Shown here piece after piece: positions 57,101 to 64,000 of a DNA stretch of 64,000 nt. The translations under genes were made by a program, and so were the position numbers. The DNA is taken from NCBI GenBank assembly GCA_903813345.2, contig CAIIXF020000001.1, forward strand, positions 11,321,598-11,385,597, given 5' to 3'. Under the pieces are notes generated by a model. The model did not search any database, was not told the DNA's origin, and saw only the letters and a list, made by a program, of their open reading frames with translations. Source of the DNA: Owenia fusiformis (Eukaryota; Annelida; Polychaeta; Sabellida; Oweniidae). The first letter of the stretch is position 1, and each line of letters opens with the position of its first letter.

Positions 57101-57460
57101 GAACCCGTCAAATTCAGATACAGTGTAAAGGAGGATGAATGCCAGGTAAGACTACACGCACATGAAATTACAAATGATATGAACGATAATGCTGCCAAAG
57201 AATAACCAAGCGTTGCTAGCCAAGCCACAAACAAATGTCTCAAATAATTTTCATACATTACAGAGGTACAGGTGCCATAGAGAAATAAAATATGCATGTT
57301 TTTATGATTTCAGTACAAGAAGAATAGCTGGGGTAAAACAGTATTTGAGATATCAACTAGTAAAACTCAAAGACTTCCAATCACCGATGTTGCTCCATTT
57401 GACATCGGACAGGCCGACCAAGCATTCGGACTTGTACTTGGCCCAGTTTGCTTCTCATGA
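24009..57460 (+). CDS. Fibrillar procollagen alpha chain, VWC-containing (clade A-like), complete
   Basis: Forty-seven coding exons join in consistent phase to about 1682 residues. In order: signal peptide; VWC domain; short linker; minor triple helix; non-helical telopeptide region; 1203-residue Gly-X-Y major helix; C-telopeptide; and a COLFI C-propeptide ending GPVCFS. The chain would trimerise through the COLFI domain in the ER, be cleaved outside the cell and assemble into cross-linked fibrils. Most helix exons are 45, 54, 99 or 108 bases or their fusions, start with a full Gly codon and are in phase 0, so exons can be skipped without a frameshift. Unusual points are the helix length, tandem exon duplications, two Gly-to-Ala triplets and loss of two propeptide cysteines. 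Exon coordinates are in the block entries below. Confidence 0.95.
24124..32217 (+). other. Collagen intron 1 (8.1 kb)
   Basis: Long AT-rich first intron. Around 28900-30050 there are several diverged copies of a roughly 220-base unit, containing tattttctcctatttcaa-like and gccaatgtggaat blocks, in loose tandem. No additional coding exon is needed, because exon 1 and the VWC exon join in phase. Regulatory elements, common in collagen first introns, cannot be recognised by eye. Confidence 0.5.
32218..32400 (+). CDS. Collagen exon 2 (VWC domain)
   Basis: 183 bases encode [14 protein letters not shown] and onward to ECCPKCPG. Ten cysteines occur in the von Willebrand factor C order (C, then CxxCxC, C, C, C, CC, C). 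This matches the single-exon VWC module of the vertebrate COL1A1, COL2A1 and COL3A1 N-propeptides, where it can bind BMP/TGF-beta ligands; ligand binding here is inference. It leaves one base of a split codon. Confidence 0.9.
32548..33118 (+). CDS. Collagen exons 3-4 (linker; 20-base microexon)
   Basis: Exon 3 (32548-32567) follows a CT microsatellite polypyrimidine tract and encodes DSEELEK. Exon 4 (33080-33118) encodes [13 protein letters not shown]. Together they convert the phase-1 exit of the VWC exon to phase 0 for the helix. The 20-base length makes exon 3 essential for frame. Exon 4 in another frame is cysteine-rich but cannot join the Gly-X-Y frame. Confidence 0.65.
32690..33015 (+). 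repeat. Interspersed repeat family copy in collagen intron 3
   Basis: Shares caaagctgtcaaagtaatcc-like and aactatggctggtttcgat sequence with the reverse complement of 9060-9200, and the gggacatttcattcata-type block with the 19550 copy. Confidence 0.6.
33308..33662 (+). CDS. Collagen exons 5-6 (minor triple helix)
   Basis: Exon 5 (33308-33361) is six perfect triplets starting [10 protein letters not shown]. Exon 6 (33594-33662) holds seven more triplets ending [11 protein letters not shown]. This is the short N-propeptide collagen helix that precedes the N-proteinase region in fibrillar procollagens. Confidence 0.9.
34518..35006 (+). CDS. Collagen exons 7-8 (two telopeptide-like exons)
   Basis: Exon 7 (34518-34613) and exon 8 (34905-35006) are non-helical and similar to each other: both start Ala-rich, contain a W-D-x-x-R/L-x-x-W-Q core, a single cross-link-type lysine ([18 protein letters not shown]), and end in QQ. 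The first recalls human COL2A1 DEKAGGAQ, and the second ends AVMQQ before GPIGPRG as COL2A1 ends GVMQ before GPMGPRG. N-proteinase cleavage would fall at an Ala/Gln bond, possibly VAQ-Q. Both exons are in phase 0. Confidence 0.85.
35482..39832 (+). CDS. Collagen exons 9-19 (N-terminal third of major helix)
   Basis: Exons 35482-35526, 36536-36589, 36790-36843, 37479-37532, 37857-37910, 38100-38198, 38478-38531, 38695-38793, 38968-39111, 39373-39471 and 39563-39832. All are uninterrupted Gly-X-Y. Exon 10 begins GPQGFQG, as in vertebrate types I-III. Exon 13 ends GPKGHR, matching the MKGHRGFSG helix cross-link site. Through exon 18 the cumulative length (756 bases) fits the vertebrate exon pattern with 54+45, 45+54 and 99+45 fusions. 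Exon 19 (270 bases) is one 54-base unit longer than expected. Confidence 0.92.
37256..37402. mobile_element. MITE copy in collagen intron 11
   Basis: Inverted arms contain aactttcggctgtcggcta and its complement around an interior with two inverted atttaaatatgaata-like blocks. The same element is at 50019-50202. The left end here is eroded. Confidence 0.7.
39943..42075 (+). CDS. Collagen exons 20-25 (major helix)
   Basis: Exons 39943-39987, 40222-40275, 40489-40542, 41311-41409, 41662-41769 and 42022-42075 (45, 54, 54, 99, 108 and 54 bases). All are perfect Gly-X-Y in phase 0 with agGGN acceptors. Sequences such as [13 protein letters not shown] are rich in charged X and Y residues, as expected for fibril-forming chains. 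Confidence 0.92.
41570..41645 (-). repeat. tRNA-Met-like fragment or SINE head
   Basis: On the minus strand the sequence reads like the anticodon and T arms of an elongator tRNA-Met (gcgctgtgtcataacc, then gttcgagac). The T stem and acceptor stem do not pair properly, so it is a tRNA-derived relic rather than a tRNA gene. It lies in collagen intron 23. Confidence 0.35.
42526..43260 (+). CDS. Collagen exons 26-28 (triplicated 99-base helix exons)
   Basis: Exons 42526-42624, 42821-42919 and 43162-43260 are each 33 residues starting GLPGE and share the pattern GEPGK..GE.GPPGP. Exons 26 and 27 are identical at 26 of 33 residues, and exons 27 and 28 at 20 of 33. The intervening introns are short (196 and 242 bases). 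The arrangement indicates tandem exon duplication. Any one can be skipped in frame. Confidence 0.9.
44475..45725 (+). CDS. Collagen exons 29-32 (major helix)
   Basis: Exons 44475-44573, 44814-44867, 45113-45166 and 45672-45725. Exon 30 begins GLPGER, an integrin-binding-type hexapeptide in vertebrate collagens. The exon 30-31 junction reads [16 protein letters not shown], resembling the sequence around the vertebrate collagenase site but with Thr at P1' and one triplet fewer. Confidence 0.9.
45340..45560. repeat. Possible dispersed repeat in collagen intron 31
   Basis: A GC-richer patch with gttcgcaggggttgggtgcg, acacacccccttct and agacacaccccttgaaaaaa blocks, unlike the flanking AT-rich intron. 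It recalls short dispersed repeats but no second copy is obvious in this window. Confidence 0.3.
45868..46358 (+). CDS. Collagen exons 33-34 (duplicated 216-base exons with Gly-to-Ala triplet)
   Basis: Exons 45868-46083 and 46143-46358 are both 72 residues and identical at 48 positions, separated by a 59-base intron. In each, the sixth triplet is Ala-Pro-Lys rather than Gly-X-Y (contexts GLAAPKGEN and GKDAPKGED). This places two single-Gly substitutions in an otherwise perfect helix. Codons are GCT and GCA, and the surrounding frame and splice sites are intact. Confidence 0.92.
47196..47988 (+). CDS. Collagen exons 35-37 (major helix)
   Basis: Exons 47196-47249, 47435-47596 and 47881-47988 (54, 162 and 108 bases). 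The 162-base exon is the same size as vertebrate COL1A1 exon 40 and anchors the exon alignment in the C-terminal half. All are perfect Gly-X-Y. Confidence 0.92.
48247..48526 (+). CDS. Collagen exons 38-39 (108-base pair at collagenase-site position)
   Basis: Exons 48247-48354 and 48419-48526, separated by 64 bases, both 36 residues and both containing GERGPTG near the end. Exon 38 has GPQ as its fourth triplet, followed by [10 protein letters not shown]. Vertebrate exon 41 also has GPQ fourth, followed by GIAGQRGVVGLPG. If exon 39 is counted as the extra copy, the distance from this point to the helix end equals the vertebrate one. Confidence 0.9.
48829..49162. mobile_element. Possible MITE, gatgcag-type ends
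   Basis: Ends aaaagatgcagact and agggtctgtatcttta are inverted. The same end sequence recurs at 49575 and 49817 in this intron. Interior non-coding. Confidence 0.4.
49575..49817. mobile_element. Possible MITE, gatgcag-type ends, second copy
   Basis: Ends cattaaagatgcagcccc and tgggtctgcatctttaga are inverted, about 240 bases apart, in collagen intron 39. Confidence 0.45.
50019..50202. mobile_element. MITE copy in collagen intron 39
   Basis: 184 bases bounded by AGCTTG and CAAGCT. The inverted arms include gcgaatgcaa and ggctgtcggctacc-like blocks. The interior matches 37256-37402, including the atttaaatatgaatag segments. Confidence 0.75.
50371..51344 (+). CDS. Collagen exons 40-42 (end of major helix and C-telopeptide)
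   Basis: Exons 50371-50478, 50622-50999 (378 bases, equal to five fused vertebrate exons) and 51123-51344. Exon 41 contains [16 protein letters not shown], the counterpart of the vertebrate GIKGHRGFSG cross-link site. Its GDK lysine is exactly 84 residues from the helix end, as Lys930 is in a 1014-residue helix. The helix closes with five GPP triplets. The C-telopeptide begins GGDAGWGGN and holds one lysine (GPKGPD). Confidence 0.92.
51424..51475 (+). repeat. Fragment of interspersed repeat family
   Basis: Matches one end of the family seen at 9040-9600 (reverse), 19550 and 32690, sharing gcaaatgccaaagggaa. Confidence 0.5.
51510..57460 (+). CDS. Collagen exons 43-47 (COLFI C-propeptide)
   Basis: Exons 51510-51654, 51787-51890, 56608-56682, 56924-57145 and 57314-57460 (stop TGA). 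The domain shows the family landmarks [57 protein letters not shown] and GPVCFS. The calcium-site residues in DPNQG..AD are kept. Only six cysteines are present; those normally after RTC-DL and in QGC are replaced. The chain-recognition region is shorter than in vertebrates. The likely BMP1/tolloid cleavage is before the Asp of LLGDEAP. The fibril-nucleating trimerisation role is established for the family. Confidence 0.95.
52588..54147 (+). mobile_element. 5'-truncated LINE (jockey/CR1/L2-like)
   Basis: The translation shows [20 protein letters not shown] followed by [10 protein letters not shown] (where ADD is usual), so the catalytic YADD-like box is altered. Downstream frames carry [30 protein letters not shown] and a C-terminal [17 protein letters not shown] zinc-finger-like motif typical of this group. 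Several frame breaks make it inactive. The 3' end is aataaagtttatactataaa. It is inserted in one unit of the foldback element's left arm, in the same orientation as the collagen gene. Confidence 0.75.
54186..54292. repeat. 21-base minisatellite, five units
   Basis: Five copies of aacaaagattgtatctttgct with one to three changes each, arising inside a foldback-arm unit just after the LINE. Confidence 0.85.
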
Positions 57461-58270
57461 AGAAATAACTAGGTCATTCTCAAACATTCATCTCATACAA
57501 AAGTTGCTTCTTAGATATATAGGCAACAAACATTTTACCATGAGAAACACGAAAGCATTTAAAAATGTGCATTTATAGGTTCCTATCTATGTAAATATTT
57601 GCTCACTGCTACGTAGAGTTATATTTTCAGTTTTGTGTAGGCTAGAATCAAGCCATAGTTTTGACATATAGAGTATTGGCGTCCTTATAATGGACACAGA
57701 GGAGCAAATATGTACACGGTTAGGGTAGAATTAAAACAATTTAAAACGACCAACCAGCTAGGAGAGGAGACTCCTTTCACTTGCAGGATGACGTTCTCCT
57801 ACCTTACCAAGAAATGTAGGAGATTGAACCCCTGTATATGTGGCTATCATCCCGACCCCACACAGGAGGTCGGTTGATGTCCAACAGGCAAAGCCATGAG
57901 GGGGTTTCCTCCCTGGTTTAAAAATCGTCGACAACCAGTCGAACTTAAAGCACTTGTGATAATCTAGCTCAAACTGCCCTATTAGATATTATTTTGTATT
58001 TGATGTATTTTATCGTTTTTCTGATTTCAAATTGGTGCTGAAGATGTAATGAGTTTATACAAAATGATTTGAATCTTACTATTTACTTACAACCATGATG
58101 TATCATGCAATTAGAGACAGGACAAACATTCAAAAACAGTGTATTGAAAATACTTTCTCATATAGTCAAACGACAATCCCAAGGATATTCTTCTAATTGA
58201 TGCAACGCTCAATTCATTCATTTGCTTTATTCTTAAGAATGGGCCCTACAATGAATATAATAAAATAGGT
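57461..58270 (+). other. Collagen 3' UTR (presumed)
   Basis: Follows the TGA. The first clear AATAAA is at 58259-58264 and another is at 58392-58397, so a 3' UTR of about 0.8-0.95 kb is likely. Neither signal can be proved from sequence alone. Confidence 0.4.
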
Positions 58271-59650
58271 ATGTTGACAACTCTTTATCCAGCAGTTCCC
58301 CTGATGAATCTTCATCTTGACCTCCAAACAGTAAGTCTTGTTCTCTATTGCTTGAACCATGGAAATGTATTACTGTATGTAGTTGCAAACAAATAAACAT
58401 ATGGTAAATACCAAGTTTGAATTGTCTGTTAATCACTGTACCATTGACGTTTCAACATACAGAATTCAAATACTATATACGTACATAAAGAACATCGGTG
58501 CTCTTGTTGAGATCACTCAATCTGTCATTTTCTTATGTAACGTCTGATGGGATCAAGGTTTTCAATGTAGATTTGCGCATATATACACGTAATGTTTCCT
58601 ATTTTGTTTTGGCATCATATTTTTATGTCTCCACCAATTAGCCTTCACCTTTGTGTGATCAGAGTCCTTAAAACATATGACAATTTAATTGAAATGTGGC
58701 TTTAACCAAGGTGTGATCAGCAGGCATAAAGTTCATAACGCCAAAATTATTCTGTAACATTATTCTGTAATGAAATTCCATATTTTGTAGATTCCTGATT
58801 CAATCCACCTTTTACATGAATCCAATCCACTCAACCAATCCATATTTTAATGTTTACCAATGCCAATAAAAATGTTACAAGTGATTCAAGTTTTGGGCAA
58901 TATATGTTACCATGTCAACAGATTATGGGACTTGAAACACTTCTCACATTTGCAATTCAGATGACTTGAAAGTCATACTTTGAACAATGAACACTAAAGA
59001 CATCTCCCGATTTTAGGCGAAATTGCTTACCATAGCAATGAATAAAGGAGCTTAGACAGGTTGCAACCATCTTAGAATACCTTGTTTTAGATGTTTAATG
59101 TATTATTCGATTTTACTCTGGCACAACCATGACTCCATAAAAGGAAAACAATATATTTGATGTAAGAGCGACAAAACTTTTGAAGGACATTCCTCACAAG
59201 CATGTTGATGTCCAGCTTGATATGGTTGCTATATAAAGAATCATAAACTAAATATGATAAATATTTAAACCGAATAACCATTAAAATGTATTCAATTCAA
59301 CTGTGTTGCCACCTTGAAATATACACAGAATGGAGTTATGTCATCGATTCTTACATATAACAGTTTAGTGAAAAACTCAAAACAGCTAATGAAATTCGTG
59401 TATGGCCACAAAAAAATGTATTCTGTATACTTTGATAAGCATTGGGTGCTCTTTGATGAGACATTTCCGTTATAACAACCGATGACACAACTTTTCAAAG
59501 TTGCCATTTCGCCTTTCAAAGATCTCCACGTCACATTAGAGGTAATATGAAACATGCATATAATCAAACATGCTATTTTAGTATTAATTTTTCTGAATAA
59601 ACTTGTGTACAAGCTATCCCAGAAAAGAATGAATAAGTTTCTCTTGAAGA
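58271..59650. other. Intergenic between convergent genes
   Basis: No supported gene. About 59187-59290 is a degenerate arm of the TTAA-type MITE seen at 5797-6315 (ggacattcct and gatatggttgctat blocks). Confidence 0.4.
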
Positions 59651-59658
59651 AAGATGCT

Positions 59659-59701
59659 TTTATTAAAATATTCAATATCATTTTTGATCAAATAATTTAT
59701 T
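59659..59701 (-). terminator. Poly(A) signals of the acidic-repeat gene
   Basis: Minus-strand AATAAA occurs at 59701-59696, 18 bases after the stop, and again at 59664-59659. Both fit the end of the gene at 59719-61508. Confidence 0.5.
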
Positions 59702-59718
59702 AAATTTCTATTTGAAAG

Positions 59719-61508
59719 TCATTCAGAATCCGTGTCAGATTCTGTTTTTGATCTTGTAGAAACGCACAGATTCCTTCTGAGGAACGACCTAATTGCGTTC
59801 CGCTTGGTTTTTTCCTCAAGTGACACTTTTTCGGTTATCTCGACTGTTTCTGTTCCCCCAATTTGGCCGCCTTGTGCTTCCATGTCGGCAATATCATTTT
59901 CACTGTTGGCATACCTATCTGCATAAGTGTCAATATAAGTATCAGTTTCGTACGCATCGTCAATGTTATGAAAATTCTCAACCTCGGAGTCGTTTTCATT
60001 ATCTTCGTCGTCTTCATTATTCTCTTTATCATCGTCTTCGTCATCGTCTTCATTATTCTCTTCATCATGGCCTTTGTCATCGTCTTCATTATTCGCTTCA
60101 TCATCGTCTTCGTCATCGTCTTCATTATTCTCTTCATCATCGTTTTCGTCATCGTCTTCATTATTCTCTTCATCATCGTATTCGTCATCGTCTTCATTAT
60201 TCATTTTATCATCATCTTCGTCATCGTCTTCAATATTCTCTTCATCATCGTATTCGTCATCGTCTTCATTATTCGCTTCATCATCGTCTTCGTCGTCGTC
60301 TTCATTTATCTCTTCATCATCGTCTTCGTCATCGTCTTCATTATTTTTGTCATCATCGTCTTCGTCATCGTCTTCATTATTCTCTTCATCATCGTATTCG
60401 TCATCGTATTCATTATTCATTTTATCATCGTTTTCGTCATCGTCTTCATTATTCTCTTCATCATCGTCTTCGTCATCGTTTTCATTATTCTCTTCATTGT
60501 TGTTAAGGTTCATCCTGAGTTTAATATAGATAAGTCGTGTCACTGCGTATTTACAGAAGGATTTGTAGATTTTATCGAAATCTGTCAAATTTGGGCGATA
60601 CTTTAATTCCAGCTGTAAAAATACATTGTGCTATATGTATTTTGCATACAACGATCACATTTTCAATTTTCTGAAAAGTGCTGGTCATTTTAAAAGCAAT
60701 AAAACGTACTTTGACTATTCGTATTTACGATTATTTGATTAACAATTCAACCTGAACGTACAACTTTGTTCCGGAAGTGCGAGATGAAGGCATCTATTGT
60801 GACACCATCACAATATGTAGCAGAATGTTCGTTTGTATTCATATCTAGGGATGATGGTCTTCCCCAATTTCTAGGCACTACCAAAGTACCGCCGGAAACA
60901 AACATTTTGTATATGTCGTTATGGTTGGAGGGAATGGTCGCAGTGCTGGATGGTTCGGACTCATGCCTTCTTTTAAAAGCTCTATTAAAAATTGCATAAG
61001 AAGTATTACCAGATCGTCTTGCAATGTCCGATTGGGTCGTAGAAATAGCGCCATGTCCCATGTATCTACGGAACAAACTAGATAAATTTGCCCGATGATT
61101 TGCCACGTCTCTTGATGTTTCGGGGCTATACGTTCCTTCTCTGCGATTTCCGTAGCTTTGTGGAGCTCGATATGGAACATTCGTAAATCTTGATACGTCA
61201 ATTGCGTCTATATTCAACTCTGCTGATCCGGCTGACGAGTCTTCTACCTCTTCGCTTGATATAGAAGTGGTATCTTCATTATCATAATGAGGCAAATTGT
61301 AGTTAAACTCGCCCTCTTCAATTGGCATTGAGGGGGTATCTTCATTATCATAATGAGGCAAATTGTAGTTTAACTCGGAGGCTGAAAATGTGGCGCCTCG
61401 TCCTCTTGGGTTGTACTCTTCGGATTGGTCTGGAAAATTGTAAATACCTAAATTCAAGGTCCATTTTCTCAAATTGAATCTTTTGATCGTTAAAGCTCTT
61501 AAACACAT
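59719..61508 (-). CDS. Unknown 546-residue protein with 12-residue acidic repeat
   Basis: Two exons: 61508-60762 (249 codons) and 60612-59719 (297 codons plus stop), joined in phase 0 across a 149-base intron with GTACGT donor and gtatttttacag acceptor. The first exon has a tandem 22-residue repeat built on NYNLPHYDNEDT and a basic region (SLFRRYMGHG, FNRAFKRRH). The second continues LELKYRPNLTDFDKIYKSF into about 13 units of NNEDDDEDDDEE, then a mixed tail ending SDTDSE. No signal peptide or transmembrane segment is seen, so it is probably intracellular. If the intron is retained, translation ends four codons on, giving a 253-residue form without the acidic part. I do not recognise the family. 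A TATA box and poly(A) signals support a real gene. Confidence 0.65.
59990..60515. repeat. 36-base coding minisatellite
   Basis: About 13 degenerate units of 36 bases (tcatcgtcttcgtcatcgtc-type on the plus strand) encode the NNEDDDEDDDEE repeat on the minus strand. Unit length is a multiple of three throughout, so the frame is kept. Confidence 0.9.
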
Positions 61509-61610
61509 TCTTTTTTCACTTATAAAAATCGATATTGGATTATTTTAAAAACGAGTAACGTTTTCATAAAATTTCCTTCGAAAATCTGCATCTTTGTTAT
61601 GCCTTCTTCC

Positions 61611-61618
61611 CTTTTATA
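61611..61618 (-). promoter_or_regulatory. TATA box of the acidic-repeat gene
   Basis: TATAAAAG on the minus strand, about 105 bases before the chosen ATG. Transcription would start near 61585-61590. One or two short upstream ATG frames lie between, both closing before 61508. Confidence 0.5.
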
Positions 61619-61779
61619 AAGATCACTTCTAGCATTTTACACTATGTATAGTTTGCCAGACTATGTCTTGAAAGACTGTAATAATCTCGGCCGTAACAAC
61701 AGTTTCCTCCCAGCCCTTGATGATTTCAAGGCAACAAGTTGATACCTTCTACTACCCAGATCACATTATCTACAGGCCC

Positions 61780-61990
61780 GTAGCCGGGGGAGTTCGAGAC
61801 CCCCCCCCCCCCTCCCCCTGGCCAAAATTCTTTCAAAATCATGCAGTTTTTCACCATTTTGAGCACTTTTTATGTGATTTTGGTCAATTTTGGCCAAAGT
61901 TCTCAGAAGTGAACCTGGAATTTTTAAAAAGTGACCGGGTGTCACTTTGCCCTTGGCAAATCCTGGCTAGGGGTCTGATCTAGAAAAGGT
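61780..61990. repeat. Possible dispersed repeat with C-tract
   Basis: A C-run near 61800 followed by ggccaaaattctttcaaaat and tggccaaagttctcagaagt blocks, compositionally unlike the flanks. Resembles the G/C-tract repeats elsewhere in the window but without a matching second end. Confidence 0.3.
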
Positions 61991-62181
61991 GAACACAGGG
62001 CAACCCCGACCCAAAAATGACGATGATGATGCTGATGATACGATAAGTAAGAAAATCCATAACAAAGTTGAATTTTTGAAAATCTGATGTCAATGTGATA
62101 AACAGGTATACTAGATAGTACTAAGCTGTACCTATCTCAAGTTATCTAGATTATTGTTAACAAATATTAAAGACGTACCAT

Positions 62182-62478
62182 TCATTTTCCAACATCTATT
62201 TTGAAGTAACCAGATTTCTTTTTATGGACGACTATGTTATGTTTACTAACAGTGTCATGGAATCCAACGAAATACCAATACCTTGAGTGTGGCGTCATTG
62301 AATTGAATTGCCATGGTGTTATTTGCCATGGTGTTATTTTTAGAAACATTCTATTGTACTTTTGCAGAAGTGAAATAAATTGCACATCATTTTCACACCC
62401 CATTCTCTTATCGTCGTAGCACTGGAAGTTTACGACGTTATACCAAGTATTTTTGGCGGGAGATTTGTAAGTACTCAT
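62182..62478 (-). CDS. Small unknown open frame, left copy of inverted duplication
   Basis: 98 codons from ATG at 62478, starting MSTYKSPAKNTWYNVV and ending KIDVGK. I do not recognise it. The start matches a plus-strand copy beginning at 63061 (MITYKSPAENT), and similarity extends about 35 residues. An internal doubled ITPWQ comes from a 15-base local repeat. A GTAAAC donor-like site lies inside, so it may be a first exon. Confidence 0.35.
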   Translation of the reverse strand: MSTYKSPAKNTWYNVVNFQCYDDKRMGCENDVQFISLLQKYNRMFLKITPWQITPWQFNSMTPHSRYWYFVGFHDTVSKHNIVVHKKKSGYFKIDVGK

Positions 62479-63130
62479 TCATTTCATGGTCCTTTCCCTT
62501 TCGTAGAAACATTGACCATACCATGCTGATATACCTCTAGTATCACTACGTCTCTACATTTTGTCTGAACACGATCTAGAACTTCTCAAACCATCTAGAA
62601 AGCACGACAATTTCTTGAAAACATATGATAATTTTTCACGAAAATAATCATAGTTTCTAAAATTATAGCCTTATCATCTTGAAATATTGATAAAATTAAA
62701 AATACAATTTTTACGTATCATCCAGACACTTCAGTTTCCCAAATTAATAAAAGAATTCCTAGATATTAAATTTTCTTTGAATATATACAACGTTCGAAGA
62801 ATTAAATATCTACACTGAAATGACATATACTACCTTCTTCACGTTGTATACTTTCAAAGAAAAAAAGATAATCTTTCAAAAAATTGTCCTGGTTTCTAGA
62901 AGGTTTGAGAGGTATATGTTTTTAAACAGAACTGACCCCAGGATCTAACAAATAAATGCTGGACTGTTAGCATTGTGAAAGGCTGCGCTCAACACCTGCA
63001 TGGTATGGTCAATGTTTCTAGAAATGGAGAGCCAAATTCTCTCAAAACGTCTAAATAAATGATTACTTACAAATCTCCCGCTGAAAATACTTGTATAACG
63101 GCTACCTGGACAGTGTATGCAACATGATCT
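62410..63130. repeat. Long imperfect inverted repeat (about 720 bases)
   Basis: Arms match from near 62410 and 63130 inward, for example gcgggagatttgtaagta against tacttacaaatctcccgc, and cattgaccataccatgc against gcatggtatggtcaatg. Matching continues toward a centre near 62760 (acaacgttcgaaga/cttcacgttgta). It has no TIR-type sharp ends because similarity fades into the flanking open frames. Confidence 0.75.
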
Positions 63131-63210
63131 TAATGGTATGAAACTACTTTTTGCATTATCTCTGCTGAAACTAGAACTAAATATTGTTGAAATTACTGAC
63201 AGCCAATCCT
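63061..63210 (+). pseudogene. Right copy of the inverted duplication, decayed
   Basis: Begins MITYKSPAENTC, matching the left copy, but the original frame soon closes. Similarity (QC, SLLK, EIT positions) resumes in an adjacent frame, indicating a small indel. Probably non-functional, or a divergent copy with different splicing. Confidence 0.4.
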
Positions 63211-64000
63211 GATGATCACCACCCTGCTAGGCCTGCTCTAAGGGTATTAGCACTAGTTAAGAAGGCTCATATTTTACTATCAATAGTGGAGGGTCTTGTG
63301 CAGTTGTGCCAAGACCATCACAGAAGCTGACTTGGCACTAGATAAGGTGGGCCATATTGGACATTAGGGAGGTTAAGATTAGCGTAAAAATATACGTGTA
63401 CCTATCCCTATCCGTATGTTTGTTACGGATACGTTTAGGTAATGCGTATTGCAAAATGAGTTTAAGATTAACGTAAAAGGCTACGAAACCGTATGCTACA
63501 ATTTATGATAAAATTAACTCCTAATCATAGAATAAAAACCATGCGATGGCTTATATGGCATATACCAGTACATCTCACCTCCAAGAACTGTTATATACTT
63601 CAGAGAGTGTGTGGTGTAGCTACTGTAGTTGGGAGGGGGTGATGCTTGAGGGTCCGCTAACCCCCCTATCACACCAAACTAGTTCTTACCCGTTCTTGCC
63701 AGTCCTACGAAAACGTCGTAAAACGGGCTCAATCTGACTGTGGTCGGGAAATATGTCTGAAATAATTAGCTTCTTCGTTCTTAAACAGTCTTCAATACGT
63801 CCATCTCGTTCGCAGTTCGTTCAGGTCGCACCACGTCGGTGTGCAACGTACTAGAACGCGTCCCTTAGTCTAGAAGGTCAACATGACCTGATAACAGAAC
63901 GGCATGGTCGCCATCGAATTTTGAATCGATTCAAAATTCTAAAATCACATTCCCGTCTGAGAACGTTCATAAAGTTCGTGAATAGACCTTAGAAAGTTGC
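63211..64000. other. Right flank, no supported feature
   Basis: No recognisable gene. A repeated phrase (aagattaacgtaaaa) occurs near 63375 and 63470. Confidence 0.3.

Noticed and set aside
59793-60606. Long plus-strand open frames over the acidic repeat (HYSLHHRLRHRL-type, Ser-rich and Ile/Val/Phe-rich)
   Set aside because: They are antisense readings of a 36-base repeat that is open in several frames. The minus-strand frame has the matching splice sites, flanking unique protein, TATA box and poly(A) signals.

Overview
This is animal DNA: AT-rich, with long introns, consensus GT..AG splice sites (mostly GTAAGT or GTGAGT donors) and many small terminal-inverted-repeat elements. The main gene is a complete fibrillar procollagen. 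Its VWC-containing N-propeptide and 45/54/99/108-base helix exons resemble vertebrate clade A collagens, while its C-propeptide is of a reduced type. Together with the repeat content this suggests a marine invertebrate. Deuterostome and lophotrochozoan origins cannot be separated from the sequence alone.

Layout. (1) 1-12.3 kb: a minus-strand, four-exon gene (2074-12284) for a 265-residue secreted Ly6/three-finger protein. An acidic, Tyr-rich insert of about 140 residues is spliced into the middle of its cysteine framework. Its introns hold two MITEs, a LINE reverse-transcriptase remnant, a 131-base tandem repeat and, on the other strand, one of two related exon-like segments. (2) 12.3-24 kb: no convincing gene. 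It holds nested tandem duplications, G/C-tract and hairpin elements, and a roughly 87-base minisatellite about 0.7 kb before the collagen start codon. (3) 24.0-57.5 kb: the collagen gene on the plus strand. I traced 47 coding exons in consistent phase, giving 1682 residues: signal peptide, VWC domain, linker, minor helix, two tandem telopeptide-like exons, a 401-triplet major helix, C-telopeptide and COLFI domain. Its introns carry several MITEs, a tRNA-like fragment, and a foldback element of about 4.4 kb that has itself received a LINE insertion. (4) 59.7-61.6 kb: a minus-strand, two-exon gene with TATA box and poly(A) signals, encoding a 546-residue protein of unknown function that has a 12-residue Asn/Glu/Asp repeat. 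(5) 62.2-63.3 kb: a head-to-head inverted duplication of a small unknown open frame.

The collagen gene shows repeated exon duplication: doubled N-telopeptide exons, three consecutive 99-base exons, two 216-base exons that share a Gly-to-Ala triplet, and paired 108-base exons at the position of the vertebrate collagenase site. The helix comes out 63 triplets longer than the usual 338, yet both cross-link lysines lie 84 residues from the helix ends. The two C-propeptide cysteines used for interchain disulfides are missing. I see no functional link among the three genes beyond two of them being secreted.
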